A DNA stretch of 64,000 bases from Massilia sp. IC2-477. GTDB taxonomy: Bacteria > Pseudomonadota > Gammaproteobacteria > Burkholderiales > Burkholderiaceae_D. The first letter of the stretch is position 1. Every line of letters begins with the position of its first letter. Shown one piece after another: positions 17,350 through 25,590 of this stretch. The DNA lies in assembly GCF_020707265.1 (NCBI RefSeq), contig NZ_JAJFEQ010000012.1:1-64000 (forward strand). The letters are read 5' to 3'. The notes beneath the pieces were generated by a model. It was not told the DNA's origin, searched no databases, and saw only the letters and a list, made by a program, of their open reading frames with translations. The position numbers were made by a program, and so were the translations under genes.

Positions 17350-19155
17350 TTACGGCAGCAGGCGCACGTCGGCGATCTCGAAGCGGTAGTCGCCCGGCTG
17401 CGGGCCGGCGTTGAATCCTAACATGGTGATGGCCGCCGGATCGATGCCTTTGAGGTCACTAAAAGGGACGCTGACCTCGGTCCACTCCGGGCCTGCGGTA
17501 AAACTCTTCGCACCGGGCATCTGCACGCCCTGCGACATCGCCATCATCTGGTAGGTCTTGCCGTCGCCGCGCACCTTGAAACGCACGGTCTTCGCCGCGC
17601 TCAGGTTGACCGGCTGCATCGGCTGGGCGCCCGGCATGAAAGCCACGCCCGACCAGGCGAAGGGCAGGCCCGGCGCAACCGTCGCACTGATCGCGAGCGG
17701 CACCTGGCCGTCCGGCAGGGCCGGCTGCGGCGCCAGCTTCACGGTCGACTTACCGCCGGCGAAGCTGTCGGTGGACGGTCCCCAACCGATGCCGATCGGG
17801 CTGGCCAGGCGCTTCTCGCTGAACTGGCTGATACGGCCATCCGGCGGCAGCGCAATGGGATTGCTTCCCTGCGCTTCCTGGGCGGCCTTGGCCACCTGGC
17901 GGCGCTGGGCATCGACCAGGCCATTCGCACTCTCGCCATCCTTCCATACTTCGACAATCCGGCGAGTGGCCAGGATGTCGGCGGTGGGATTACCCTCGAC
18001 CAGCAGAAGGTCCGCCTTGTAGCCCTTGGCGATGCGGCCGCGCTGGCCCAGCTTGAAGGCCCCGGCCGGCGCGCTGGTGGCGGCGGTGAGCGCCTGCGAG
18101 GGCGTCATTCCCGCCTCGACCAGGGCCGCCAGTTCGCGGTGCATGCTGACGCCATACTGGGTGCCCGGGTTGCCGGCATCGGTCCCGGCCAGCACCGGCA
18201 CGCCCGCCTTCACCATCGCGGCGGTGACGGCTTTCGGCGCCACCAGCAGCGCCGGTTTTGCTTCATTGCCGTACCTGGCCTTGAGCGGCGCCTGCCCATC
18301 CTTGTCGAGCAGCGCAGCGAAGGACGGGTTGGCCAGCAGGTCGTCGCCGCGGAAGTTGGCCATGCTCTCGAGTACCGCGAAGGTCGGAATCACGAAGGCG
18401 CCCTTAGAGCGCGCCAGCCTGGCCAGCCCTTCAGCATCGGCGGAACCAGCCGCAAACAGGTGCACCAGCCCATCTGCGCCCGCCTCCAGCACGGCGCGCG
18501 CATCCTTCTCGTTGCTGATGTGGACTACGGCCAGCTTGCCGCGCTTGTGCGCCGCGTCGATCACCGCCTTCACCGTGGCCAGGTCGAGCGATTTGTAGCC
18601 ATAGCCGCCTTCCATCACGATCTTGATGAAGTCCGAGCCTTCTGCAATGCGGGCGTCCACGAAGGCTTGCGCTTCTTCCGGCCTGGTGATGGTCGGGATC
18701 GCGATGCCGAACTGGGTGCCGTGGCCACCGGGCGCCGTGACCAGGGTGCCGGCTGAGAACAGGTCGGCGCGGCGGCTGTTGCCGCCATGTGCCATCTCGA
18801 GCTTGGCCTTCTTCAGGGTCGGCACGTCGGTGAACATGTCGATCTGGGTGGTCACGCCGAACAGCACCGGCAGTTCGTGGAAGCGGAAGGCGTGGGTGTG
18901 GGCGTCGATCAGGCCCGGCAGCAGGGTGCGGCCGGTGCCGCTGACCACGCGGGCGCCCTGCGGCGCCTTGCCCTTGAAGTCGGCGTCAACGATGACGCCG
19001 TTATCGAACAGGACCGAGCGGCGCTCGTGCACGCGCTCGCCGTCGAAGACGCGCACGTCCTGCACCAGGGTGGGCGCGGCGTTGGCCGAATTTGCGGACG
19101 CTGCCAGCAGGAGGCTTGCGGCGACGGACAGGACTTTCAGGGCGGTGGGCTTCAT
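17350..19155 (-). CDS. Secreted amidohydrolase with C-terminal CIA30-like domain
   Basis: A 601-residue protein with a signal peptide (about 1-27) and an imidazolonepropionase/prolidase-like amidohydrolase domain. The metal ligands H86 and H88 lie in GLIDAHTH; later ligands are expected in VVHISNE and GLVHLF, and the catalytic D in AGTDAGNPG. From about residue 450 the chain becomes beta-rich (GPSTDSFAGG, FKVRGDGKTYQM), resembling the carbohydrate-binding-like CIA30 fold. It probably hydrolyses a cyclic amide or dipeptide outside the cytoplasm. GAGGAA precedes the ATG at 19155. The gene ends 16 bases before the start of the kinase gene, so the three may form an operon. Confidence 0.85.
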   Translation of the reverse strand: MKPTALKVLSVAASLLLAASANSANAAPTLVQDVRVFDGERVHERRSVLFDNGVIVDADFKGKAPQGARVVSGTGRTLLPGLIDAHTHAFRFHELPVLFGVTTQIDMFTDVPTLKKAKLEMAHGGNSRRADLFSAGTLVTAPGGHGTQFGIAIPTITRPEEAQAFVDARIAEGSDFIKIVMEGGYGYKSLDLATVKAVIDAAHKRGKLAVVHISNEKDARAVLEAGADGLVHLFAAGSADAEGLARLARSKGAFVIPTFAVLESMANFRGDDLLANPSFAALLDKDGQAPLKARYGNEAKPALLVAPKAVTAAMVKAGVPVLAGTDAGNPGTQYGVSMHRELAALVEAGMTPSQALTAATSAPAGAFKLGQRGRIAKGYKADLLLVEGNPTADILATRRIVEVWKDGESANGLVDAQRRQVAKAAQEAQGSNPIALPPDGRISQFSEKRLASPIGIGWGPSTDSFAGGKSTVKLAPQPALPDGQVPLAISATVAPGLPFAWSGVAFMPGAQPMQPVNLSAAKTVRFKVRGDGKTYQMMAMSQGVQMPGAKSFTAGPEWTEVSVPFSDLKGIDPAAITMLGFNAGPQPGDYRFEIADVRLLP

Positions 19156-19254
19156 GCGTTCCTCGCATTGGTTGGTGTGAAGCCAGTATGCGAGAACGGC
19201 GATGGCGCCTGTAGAAGCAGGCGCCATCAGTTTGTCATGACAATTGTCATGCCC

Positions 19255-19776
19255 TTATGGGGAGGGTGCTGTCCCCTGTCCTGGCGCCGGCCCGTCACGC
19301 ATGGCTTGTTCGTACGCCGCCTGAAGTTCCTTGAAGACCGAGCGCTCGGGTGCCTGTGCGCCCAGGTGCAGGTAGCGCAACTCTTCCATGAATGCGTCCC
19401 ACAGCGCTGGGCCGCCTGCTTCCAGCAGCTCGGCGCGCACAGAGAGTTCCTTGCTTGGTGCCGTGTGGCGGCGGCCCCAGGATCCCAGGTGCGCAAGCAG
19501 CGGCACCAGCTGGATGCTGGGCTCCGTGAGCGAATAGATGGCTTTCTGACGATGTTGCGGGTCCGGTGCCTTGCTCAGCAAGCCGGCGGCGACCAGACGT
19601 TTGAGACGATCCGCCAGGATGTTCGAGGCGATCCCTTCTTCGCTGTTCGCCAGCAGGTCGCCATAGGTACGCCGGTTTCCGAACATGAGGTCCCGGATGA
19701 CGATCAAGGTCCAGTGATCACCCAACTGTTCCAGTGCCAGGTTGATCGGGCAAGCTGAGCGACCTTTTTGCGGCAT
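19255..19776 (-). CDS. HxlR-family transcriptional regulator
   Basis: A 173-residue winged-helix protein with the HxlR signature: SACPINLALEQLGDHWTLIVIRDL at the N-terminus, followed by a wing ending in YSLTEPS. The cysteine at residue 9 is in the position used for redox or electrophile sensing in YodB and similar members. The C-terminal 60 residues are longer than average. It is divergent from a glutathione transferase, with a strong palindrome between the starts, so it probably represses that gene and itself. GGAGAG lies before the ATG. Confidence 0.9.
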   Translation of the reverse strand: MPQKGRSACPINLALEQLGDHWTLIVIRDLMFGNRRTYGDLLANSEEGIASNILADRLKRLVAAGLLSKAPDPQHRQKAIYSLTEPSIQLVPLLAHLGSWGRRHTAPSKELSVRAELLEAGGPALWDAFMEELRYLHLGAQAPERSVFKELQAAYEQAMRDGPAPGQGTAPSP

Positions 19777-19824
19777 CGATATCTCTCCAAATTAATATTG
19801 CCTTCCACAGCGCCGCAGCGTAGA

Positions 19825-19857
19825 GTTCAACCACTTGCAATATGCAATCGGTTGAAC
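19825..19857. promoter_or_regulatory. Palindromic candidate HxlR operator
   Basis: GTTCAACC (19825-19832) and GGTTGAAC (19850-19857) are perfect inverted repeats, with an inner perfect pair TTGCA (19835-19839) and TGCAA (19843-19847), centred on base 19841. Thirteen of sixteen positions per arm pair. It lies between the divergent HxlR and GST starts, the classic place for an HxlR-type operator. Confidence 0.65.
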
Positions 19858-19892
19858 TCACCCAAGCATCATACTCTGTAGAGGGACATCCC

Positions 19893-20567
19893 ATGTCGCT
19901 TTTGCTTTACGGTCATCCGTTCTCCTCATACACCCAAAAGGTGCTCGTTGCGCTATTCGAAAACGATGTTCCTCATTCTCTTTTATCGCTCGATGACAAT
20001 GCGCCGAACCATGCGCAACACACTGCCGACTGGCTGGAGCGCTGGCCACTGCGCACGTTTCCATTGCTGGTAGACGCCGACCGTAGCATCGTCGAGGCCA
20101 GCGTGATTGTCGAATACCTGCAGCTTGCCTACCCGGGCGCTGTCCCGCTGCTGCCGGAAGATCCGCTGGATGCGCTGAACGTGCGCTTTCTCGACCGCTT
20201 CTTCGACCTGCACGTCATCGCTCTGGTGCAGCATGCGGTGGGCGGCGCATTGAGCGGCGATGCCCTCAAAAAACAGGAAGCGCACACCCATGCGGCAGAA
20301 AAACTGGAACTGGCCTACGCATGGCTCGAGGCCCACCTGATCAGGAACAAGGCCCCCTGGGTAGCCGGCGCCAATTTTACTCTCGCAGATTGTGCCGCAG
20401 CCCCGTCCCTGTTCTATGCTGACTGGACCCATCCGATCAGTGCGGCCTATCCGGAAGTACGTGCGTACCGGGCGCGTTTGCTGGCGCGCCCCTCGTTTGC
20501 GCGCGCCGTGAATGGAGGTCGGCCATTCAGGCATTACTTCCCCTTGGGAGCGCCTGACAGGGATTGA
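19893..20567 (+). CDS. Glutathione S-transferase family protein
   Basis: A 224-residue GST. The N-terminal thioredoxin fold starts LLLYGHPFSSYTQKV, with S11 or S12 as the likely thiol-activating residue, and has the TFPLLVDADRSIVEAS cis-proline/glutathione segment around residues 53-68. The all-helical C-terminal domain has the NFTLADCAAAP motif. It probably conjugates or reduces electrophiles. The start at 19893 follows GAGGGA by six bases; an upstream in-frame ATG lies inside the palindromic operator. Divergence from an HxlR regulator with an N-terminal cysteine suggests induction by reactive electrophiles. Confidence 0.9.
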   Translation: MSLLLYGHPFSSYTQKVLVALFENDVPHSLLSLDDNAPNHAQHTADWLERWPLRTFPLLVDADRSIVEASVIVEYLQLAYPGAVPLLPEDPLDALNVRFLDRFFDLHVIALVQHAVGGALSGDALKKQEAHTHAAEKLELAYAWLEAHLIRNKAPWVAGANFTLADCAAAPSLFYADWTHPISAAYPEVRAYRARLLARPSFARAVNGGRPFRHYFPLGAPDRD

Positions 20568-20637
20568 CTGCTTCAACTGAGGTGGACGCATGCCTGGACG
20601 GCGGCTTGCCCGTCACGTAACGCAAACGGAGGATCTG

Positions 20638-21195
20638 TTGGGACGCTTAATCTTCAGTATCAACCTTACCCTGGACGGCTGCGTCGACCACCAGGAAGGC
20701 ATCGCCGACGACGAAACACACGCCTTCTTCACCCGCCTCATGGACGAAAGCGGGGCAATGCTGTGGGGCCGCGTCACCTACGAGATGATGGAGAGCTACT
20801 GGCCAATGGTCGCCCGCGGCGCTACCGAGGCGCCGCCTGCGATGCGCGAGTGGGCGCTGAAGCTGGAGGCCAAGCCAAAGTATGTGGTGTCCTCGACACG
20901 AACGGACTTCCCCTGGACAAACAGTCACCACATCGTCGGCGAGCTGCGATCGGGCATACAACAGCTCAAGGACGCGACACCGAATGGCGTGCTGCTCGGT
21001 AGCGGCAAGCTCGCGACCGAGCTGGAGCGGCTGGACCTGATCGACGAGTACAGGCTGCTCGTCCACCCCAGGATCGCCGGCCATGGCCCTACCCTGTACG
21101 CAGGCGGACTGCCCGGCACGCGACAGCTCGAGCTGGTCTCGGCGACACCACTGCGCAACGGCGCGGTCGCCATGCACTACCGGCGCGCGCACTGA
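20638..21195 (+). CDS. Dihydrofolate reductase family (RibD C-terminal-like) protein
   Basis: A 185-residue protein of the RibD C-terminal/DHFR-like fold: LIFSINLTLDGCVDH at the start, MLWGRVTYEMMESYW and VLLGSGKLATEL for nucleotide binding, and an IAGHGPTLY end region. These proteins are often annotated as bifunctional deaminase-reductase-like but most have no known substrate. TTG at 20638 is preferred because GGAGGA lies four bases upstream and the product then begins at the first beta strand; an ATG 16 codons earlier gives a poor N-terminus. It follows the GST gene by 70 bases and may be co-regulated. Confidence 0.8.
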   Translation: MGRLIFSINLTLDGCVDHQEGIADDETHAFFTRLMDESGAMLWGRVTYEMMESYWPMVARGATEAPPAMREWALKLEAKPKYVVSSTRTDFPWTNSHHIVGELRSGIQQLKDATPNGVLLGSGKLATELERLDLIDEYRLLVHPRIAGHGPTLYAGGLPGTRQLELVSATPLRNGAVAMHYRRAH

Positions 21196-21310
21196 TTCGA
21201 CCGCGTCCTCGTCCTGCTCATGAGAAAAAGCGCAGGCGATGCAGGACGCATTGATCATCAGCCGTCCCCGCTCCATACTGCAGGCGCTGAACCTCACTTG
21301 GAGCTGCCCC

Positions 21311-21838
21311 ATGCCTGTCGAATCCACCGTCGCCGTGCCGGTATCACTGCCGCAGTCGGGCGTCACCTGGATCGATGAACCGGTCCATCTGGCCGACGCC
21401 TTCGCGATCCCGCTTCCCGCCGGCGCAACGCGCGACCCGGAAACCCTGGCCCGCTTCATCGTCGCGCACCAGCCGGGCTGGGTCGATTGGCTCACAGGCC
21501 TACGCGACACCATCGTCGCCTGCTTCGGCCTGAAAACAGCGCGCCAGCTGGCGCAGCTGGCCGGCAGGGAGAAGAACGAGCGGGTCGGCATCTTCCGCAT
21601 CTACACCAGGTGCGAGAACGAGATCGTGCTGGGCGAGGACGACCGGCACCTCGACTTCCGGGTGTCCATCCTGTGCGGTGCGCAAGACCTGACGGTGACC
21701 ACGGTGGTCCACTGCCACAACCTGCTGGGACGGACCTATCTGTTCGTGATCGCCCCCTTCCACCGCATGGTGGTCAAGGCCAGCCTGCGCCGTGCAGCGA
21801 GGATCGGCTGGCCCGCATCGGGCCACTTCAGCGAATGA
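21311..21838 (+). CDS. DUF2867 domain protein
   Basis: A 175-residue protein resembling DUF2867 members: DEPVHLADAFAIPLP, then GWVDWLTGLRDTIVACFGLKT, and a C-terminal HCHNLLGRTYLFVIAPFHRMVVKASLRR. The family is of unknown function. Upstream in-frame methionine at 21239 is less likely because the region before 21311 is not family-like. Its TGA overlaps the start of the next gene (ATGATG at 21835), so the two are probably translated together. Confidence 0.75.
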   Translation: MPVESTVAVPVSLPQSGVTWIDEPVHLADAFAIPLPAGATRDPETLARFIVAHQPGWVDWLTGLRDTIVACFGLKTARQLAQLAGREKNERVGIFRIYTRCENEIVLGEDDRHLDFRVSILCGAQDLTVTTVVHCHNLLGRTYLFVIAPFHRMVVKASLRRAARIGWPASGHFSE

Positions 21839-22839
21839 TGGTCGTCCCCAGTTTCTGGGCTGAAGCGAGGGCCCAGTATCGCCGTAAAGGAAAGCAGATC
21901 ACGATCAGGCGTTTCGGCTGGTCCGACGCCAGCGAAGAGGACGCACAACGCAATGCACAGGCACGCGTCGACGAAGCGCTTGCGCGTGCCGTCTCCGGCG
22001 AGCCCTTGCCGCGGCGCGAGCGCAAGGTGCCATACAACGGCGGCGATGGGCTCCCGATCCGGGAAGAAGTGGTCGACCGCATCGGCGACACCGTCATCAC
22101 CCGCAACTCATACGGCGCGCGCTGCCTGAATACGCCAGGCGTGCTGTTTGCCGATATCGATTTCCCTGCCGGCGCCAGTTTGCGCATGGTCGGCGGCATC
22201 GCACTGGTCCTGCTCGCGGTCTGTGCGGGTGTGGTATATCGCCTGGCGGCGAGCGGCGAAAGCACCCGCATGTTGTGGATAGCGGGTGTGATCGCCGCGC
22301 TGCTGACGCTGTCGCTTTCATCCGCGATCGCGAACCTTATCCACCGCATTGGGGTGCGGACCGGCGGCGGGCCGGAGAAAATCGCCCGCGCGCGCGTTCA
22401 GCGCTTCATGAGCACGCGTCCCGACTGGTTGGTCCATGTCTACCGTACGCCGGCCGGATTGCGCCTGCTTGCTACCCACCGCCTGTTTGATCCGCTGGAG
22501 CCCGAGGTGGCCGAGTGCTTCCGTGAATTGGGCACCGATCCCGTGTACGTGGCCATGTGCCTGAACCAGCACTGCTTCAGGGCGCGCGTCTCGGCCAAAC
22601 CCTGGCGCATCGGGATTGAAGGCCGGCTCACCCCACGGCCCGGCGTCTGGCCGGTTTCTCCTGAGCGGCTGCCGCAGCGACGAGCGTGGCTTGCTCACTA
22701 TGACCAAGTGGCCACCGGCTTCGCTGCCTGCCGCTTCATGGAGTCGATCGGCGGCGGCGTCAGCGCGCCTGCTGCACTTGCAGTGCAGCAGCTACACGAT
22801 GAACTGTGCCAAGCCCGCTCCGCGCTGCCGATTGCCTGA
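21835..22839 (+). CDS. Conserved membrane protein of unknown function
   Basis: A 334-residue protein. The first 115 residues are soluble and charged (AEARAQYRRKGKQITIRRFG, then RRERKVPYNGGDGLPIREE). Two membrane segments follow at about 121-138 and 147-164, then a cytoplasmic C-terminal half with WLVHVYRTPAGLRLLATH and several cysteines. I recall similar unnamed proteins in other proteobacteria but no function. Two adjacent ATG codons (21835, 21838) are both possible; either way it overlaps the DUF2867 stop and is likely coupled to it. Confidence 0.65.
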   Translation: MMVVPSFWAEARAQYRRKGKQITIRRFGWSDASEEDAQRNAQARVDEALARAVSGEPLPRRERKVPYNGGDGLPIREEVVDRIGDTVITRNSYGARCLNTPGVLFADIDFPAGASLRMVGGIALVLLAVCAGVVYRLAASGESTRMLWIAGVIAALLTLSLSSAIANLIHRIGVRTGGGPEKIARARVQRFMSTRPDWLVHVYRTPAGLRLLATHRLFDPLEPEVAECFRELGTDPVYVAMCLNQHCFRARVSAKPWRIGIEGRLTPRPGVWPVSPERLPQRRAWLAHYDQVATGFAACRFMESIGGGVSAPAALAVQQLHDELCQARSALPIA

Positions 22840-22938
22840 ACAGTGTGTTGCGTGCACCGATTGAATGCGCAGCCTGTAGCAGACATAAGATCTCCCCCTT
22901 TCACACCATCACAATCTTTTTCGATAGCGAGACGATCA

Positions 22939-23688
22939 ATGCTGAAGCAGCTATTAACACTCTTTGGGATATCTACTGCAGCTCAAGTCAATGCTCAACC
23001 CATTCCCGATGCTGCCGAGCAAGCGTTGCTGCGGCAGATTGCCGAACGCAGTAAAGCAGATCCCCTCATCGGCGCAAAAATTGGTAGTAAGGAGCTCACT
23101 CAACGCTTACTCGGCGCGATGAAAACCGAGCGCGGCGTCCATATCGAATCATTACTCTGCGCTCTCGGTGCTCTTGCAGGTTACTCGTGTCAAGCTGCTG
23201 TCCGGGCGCAAGCCGTTGCGCGCGGTTTGCCGGAAGTTGGCCTGCTCACTTCCGTGGAGACGAAGGACGGCAAGATCTACTTTTTTGGTGACGACCTGAA
23301 CAAACTGCTAGCCGAGTCTCAATATTCCGTTTGGAATATCGCCGGTGGCGGCGCACAACAGGCGGGCTGCGGGACTCTCCCCGATGTCGCGGACATATTC
23401 AAGCACGCCTCGGCAGTGGTCGGAACACAGGCGTTTGGGGTGCCACGTGTGCCCGATCAGCACACACCACATGATCTTCCACTCAACTATATCCACACCC
23501 TTTGGCCGGCGCTGAAGCCTCTTATCGTCAAGTTCTGCCCCAATCCCGAACACTGGCCTGTTTTGCTGAGCCTATCCATCCAGGAGGTCATCGTTATGGG
23601 AAGAGCGACGCTCGACCCATGCCTTGCGCTTCGTTTGGTCATGGAGTCGGCAGTTCCGATGTCAAAGGTAAATCTGAATGATGCCTAG
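22939..23688 (+). CDS. Unrecognised 249-residue protein in lower-GC DNA
   Basis: I do not recognise the family. The start at 22939 gives a short hydrophobic opening (MLKQLLTLFGI), then a helical region with DPLIGAKIGSKELTQRLLGA, a cysteine-bearing ESLLCALGALAGYSCQAA, a beta segment (KIYFFGDDLN) and a long conserved-looking C-terminal half rich in proline and histidine. No membrane helices or catalytic motifs stand out. Base composition is visibly lower in GC than its neighbours, suggesting transfer. A 33-codon in-frame extension upstream exists but lacks coding character. Confidence 0.6.
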   Translation: MLKQLLTLFGISTAAQVNAQPIPDAAEQALLRQIAERSKADPLIGAKIGSKELTQRLLGAMKTERGVHIESLLCALGALAGYSCQAAVRAQAVARGLPEVGLLTSVETKDGKIYFFGDDLNKLLAESQYSVWNIAGGGAQQAGCGTLPDVADIFKHASAVVGTQAFGVPRVPDQHTPHDLPLNYIHTLWPALKPLIVKFCPNPEHWPVLLSLSIQEVIVMGRATLDPCLALRLVMESAVPMSKVNLNDA

Positions 23689-23849
23689 CTTGATTTCGGA
23701 AACCGTCGCATACCACGCCGCTTAATATATCGTTGAGCGACCGCTTTTGAAATGCGACAGCTTCCGCGTGCAGTCGAGAACTGTAGGTCGTGACAGGCAG
23801 TACTCGGCCAGAAGCGGTTGTTCGTCCAAGCTTACTTAGGGATCGACAG

Positions 23850-24206
23850 ATGAGTGAAATCGGATACACAATTGTTGAACCGCCTTCAATAGGGGAATGG
23901 CTCGGGAACGTAAAGAATCGTGCGATGCTGTTAGCATTGTTGACATGGCTACGATATCAACTTTCTGACGCACTGAAAGACGATTTTCCGGCGCTGAAAA
24001 TTGAGGTTATCAAGGTTGAGTATCTAGGTTCGTACCCTGCATTTGGCATTCAGGGCGATAACGACGTCCCATCTGATCTTCCTGAGCGGATCAATGGCCT
24101 GATAGAGCGCATCTTGTCCGACTCGTCGATCGCTGACTTCCTCAACTTCGCTATGAATGACAACATCGATTGGGCCGCTGAAGCACAAACTCTTCTCGGT
24201 CTTTAA
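23850..24206 (+). CDS. Unrecognised 118-residue protein in lower-GC DNA
   Basis: Family not recognised. The product is a mostly alpha-helical, slightly acidic protein (GEWLGNVKNRAMLLALLTWLR at the N-terminus, an acidic FGIQGDNDVPSDLPE stretch and a C-terminal SIADFLNFAMNDNIDW helix). Small acidic proteins next to an unknown gene in lower-GC DNA are sometimes immunity or antitoxin proteins, but nothing here proves that. AGGGA lies about eight bases before the ATG. The 160 bases before it hold no gene. Confidence 0.55.
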   Translation: MSEIGYTIVEPPSIGEWLGNVKNRAMLLALLTWLRYQLSDALKDDFPALKIEVIKVEYLGSYPAFGIQGDNDVPSDLPERINGLIERILSDSSIADFLNFAMNDNIDWAAEAQTLLGL

Positions 24207-24299
24207 GGTCTGCTTTGGGTCAACATCTGGCTGTCCAGACGGTCTGCCGCTTTACCCCCCGAACCGCTACTCATCGATACCAACGGCAAGAAAATCTGC

Positions 24300-25076
24300 T
24301 CAGGGCTTGCGAAACACGATCGCATGCTGCATTGGAAGCGACTTGACGCTGCGTTCCCACTTCAGGCCATGCGCAGTGGCTTCACGTCGTACCTGCTGCT
24401 CGCTCATCTTATGCAGCGGCTTGATCGCGACTGCCGGATCCTCGGCACGGTATTCGACGAAGACCACGCGCCCGCCCGGCTTGAGGGCGCCGACGATGCT
24501 GTCGAGGACTTCCGAGGGATAGGCGAGTTCATGATAGACATCGACCATGATGGCCAAGTCGACGCTGGCTGGCGGCAGTTTAACGCTGGTTTCGCTGCCC
24601 AACACCGAGACCACGTTGCGCACGCCGCGCTTTGCCATCTGCTTGTCGAGCATGCCGATCATTTCCGGCTGCACGTCGACTGCATAGACACGTCCTCCGG
24701 GCTCGACCTTCTTTGCCAACTGCCAGGTGTAGTAGCCAGTGCCGGCGCCGATGTCGGCCACCGTCATGCCGGGCGCCAGCGCCAGTTCCCGCAAAAGCAA
24801 TTCCGGACGCTCCTCGCGTGCGCGGCTTTGGCGCTCGAGCCATTGCGCGCCCTCCCATCCCATCACGCCAGCGATCTCGCGGCCCATGTAGCGCTTGCCG
24901 ATGCCGTCAGGGCTGGGTTCGATCCGTTCATAGCGCGTATCGGTGGTCTCTGATTGTGCGACGGCATCGATACTAGCGGATGACAGCAGCGTCAGAGCCG
25001 ACAGGCAGGCCAGCAGGATGGGTAGAATACGGTGAGTGTGCCAGGTGCGGCAGTTGCGCGAGCAGGTGGGGTGCAT
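24300..25076 (-). CDS. Secreted class I SAM-dependent methyltransferase-like protein
   Basis: A 258-residue protein with a signal peptide (about 1-42, ending AVAQ) and a Rossmann methyltransferase fold: VADIGAGTGYYTWQLA for SAM binding, VYAVDVQPEMI (acidic end of strand 2), and VDLAIMVDVYHELAYP (strand 4). An export signal on a methyltransferase is odd because SAM is cytosolic, yet such proteins are common in proteobacteria. The ATG at 25076 is preferred over one 30 codons earlier because it starts the signal sequence. Substrate unknown. Confidence 0.8.
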   Translation of the reverse strand: MHPTCSRNCRTWHTHRILPILLACLSALTLLSSASIDAVAQSETTDTRYERIEPSPDGIGKRYMGREIAGVMGWEGAQWLERQSRAREERPELLLRELALAPGMTVADIGAGTGYYTWQLAKKVEPGGRVYAVDVQPEMIGMLDKQMAKRGVRNVVSVLGSETSVKLPPASVDLAIMVDVYHELAYPSEVLDSIVGALKPGGRVVFVEYRAEDPAVAIKPLHKMSEQQVRREATAHGLKWERSVKSLPMQHAIVFRKP

Positions 25077-25265
25077 GATCGGTTTCCGTAAGAAGTTGCT
25101 GGTGCAATAGCGTCGGCAGGCTTGCGGTGAACAGGAATGATCAGTGTAGCTGCGTTGGCGGCTCAACGTGCGTTGGCTAGCTTACAAATTCCTTCATCAC
25201 TACAAAGGAGTTGATCGACTCTCCTGTCGACTGGCATCGAATCTGGCCGCGCCCGAAAGGATCTT

Positions 25266-25574
25266 ATGCACGCGATTTACTTTAGATGGAAAGTAGCCTC
25301 TGGCCATGAGCGAGACTTCGAACAGGCCTGGCTGGAACTCACCAAGCTTGTACGCGACGAGCGAGGCGGGCTAGGGTCGCGCCTGCATCGGTGCGCCGAT
25401 GGCCACTATTTCGCGTATGCCCAATGGCCGTCCGAACTCGCCTGGGCTGCACAAGCCGAGCCAAGCCCACGCATGGTCGAGCTGCGCAACCGGATGCGTG
25501 AATGCGCTGAACTCGTCGATGGCCCGCTGCGGGGTGACGTCGTTGCCGACCTCCTGGTGTCGGCTCCCGACTAA
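25266..25574 (+). CDS. Antibiotic biosynthesis monooxygenase-like (ABM) protein
   Basis: A 102-residue ferredoxin-like protein. It has the ABM pattern of a beta strand (AIYFRWKV), a helix beginning GHERDFEQAW, a GLGSRLHR turn and YFAYAQWPSELAW. Members are small cofactor-free oxygenases or heme-binding or degradation proteins; the catalytic role here is unknown. It is convergent with ruvB, its stop only 16 bases from the ruvB stop. Confidence 0.75.
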   Translation: MHAIYFRWKVASGHERDFEQAWLELTKLVRDERGGLGSRLHRCADGHYFAYAQWPSELAWAAQAEPSPRMVELRNRMRECAELVDGPLRGDVVADLLVSAPD

Positions 25575-25590
25575 GCTGACAGGCGCCTCG

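Noticed and set aside
19842..19892. Longer N-terminus for the GST starting at 19842
   Set aside because: The ATG lies inside the palindromic operator and the added residues do not belong to the GST fold; the ATG at 19893 has a good ribosome binding site.
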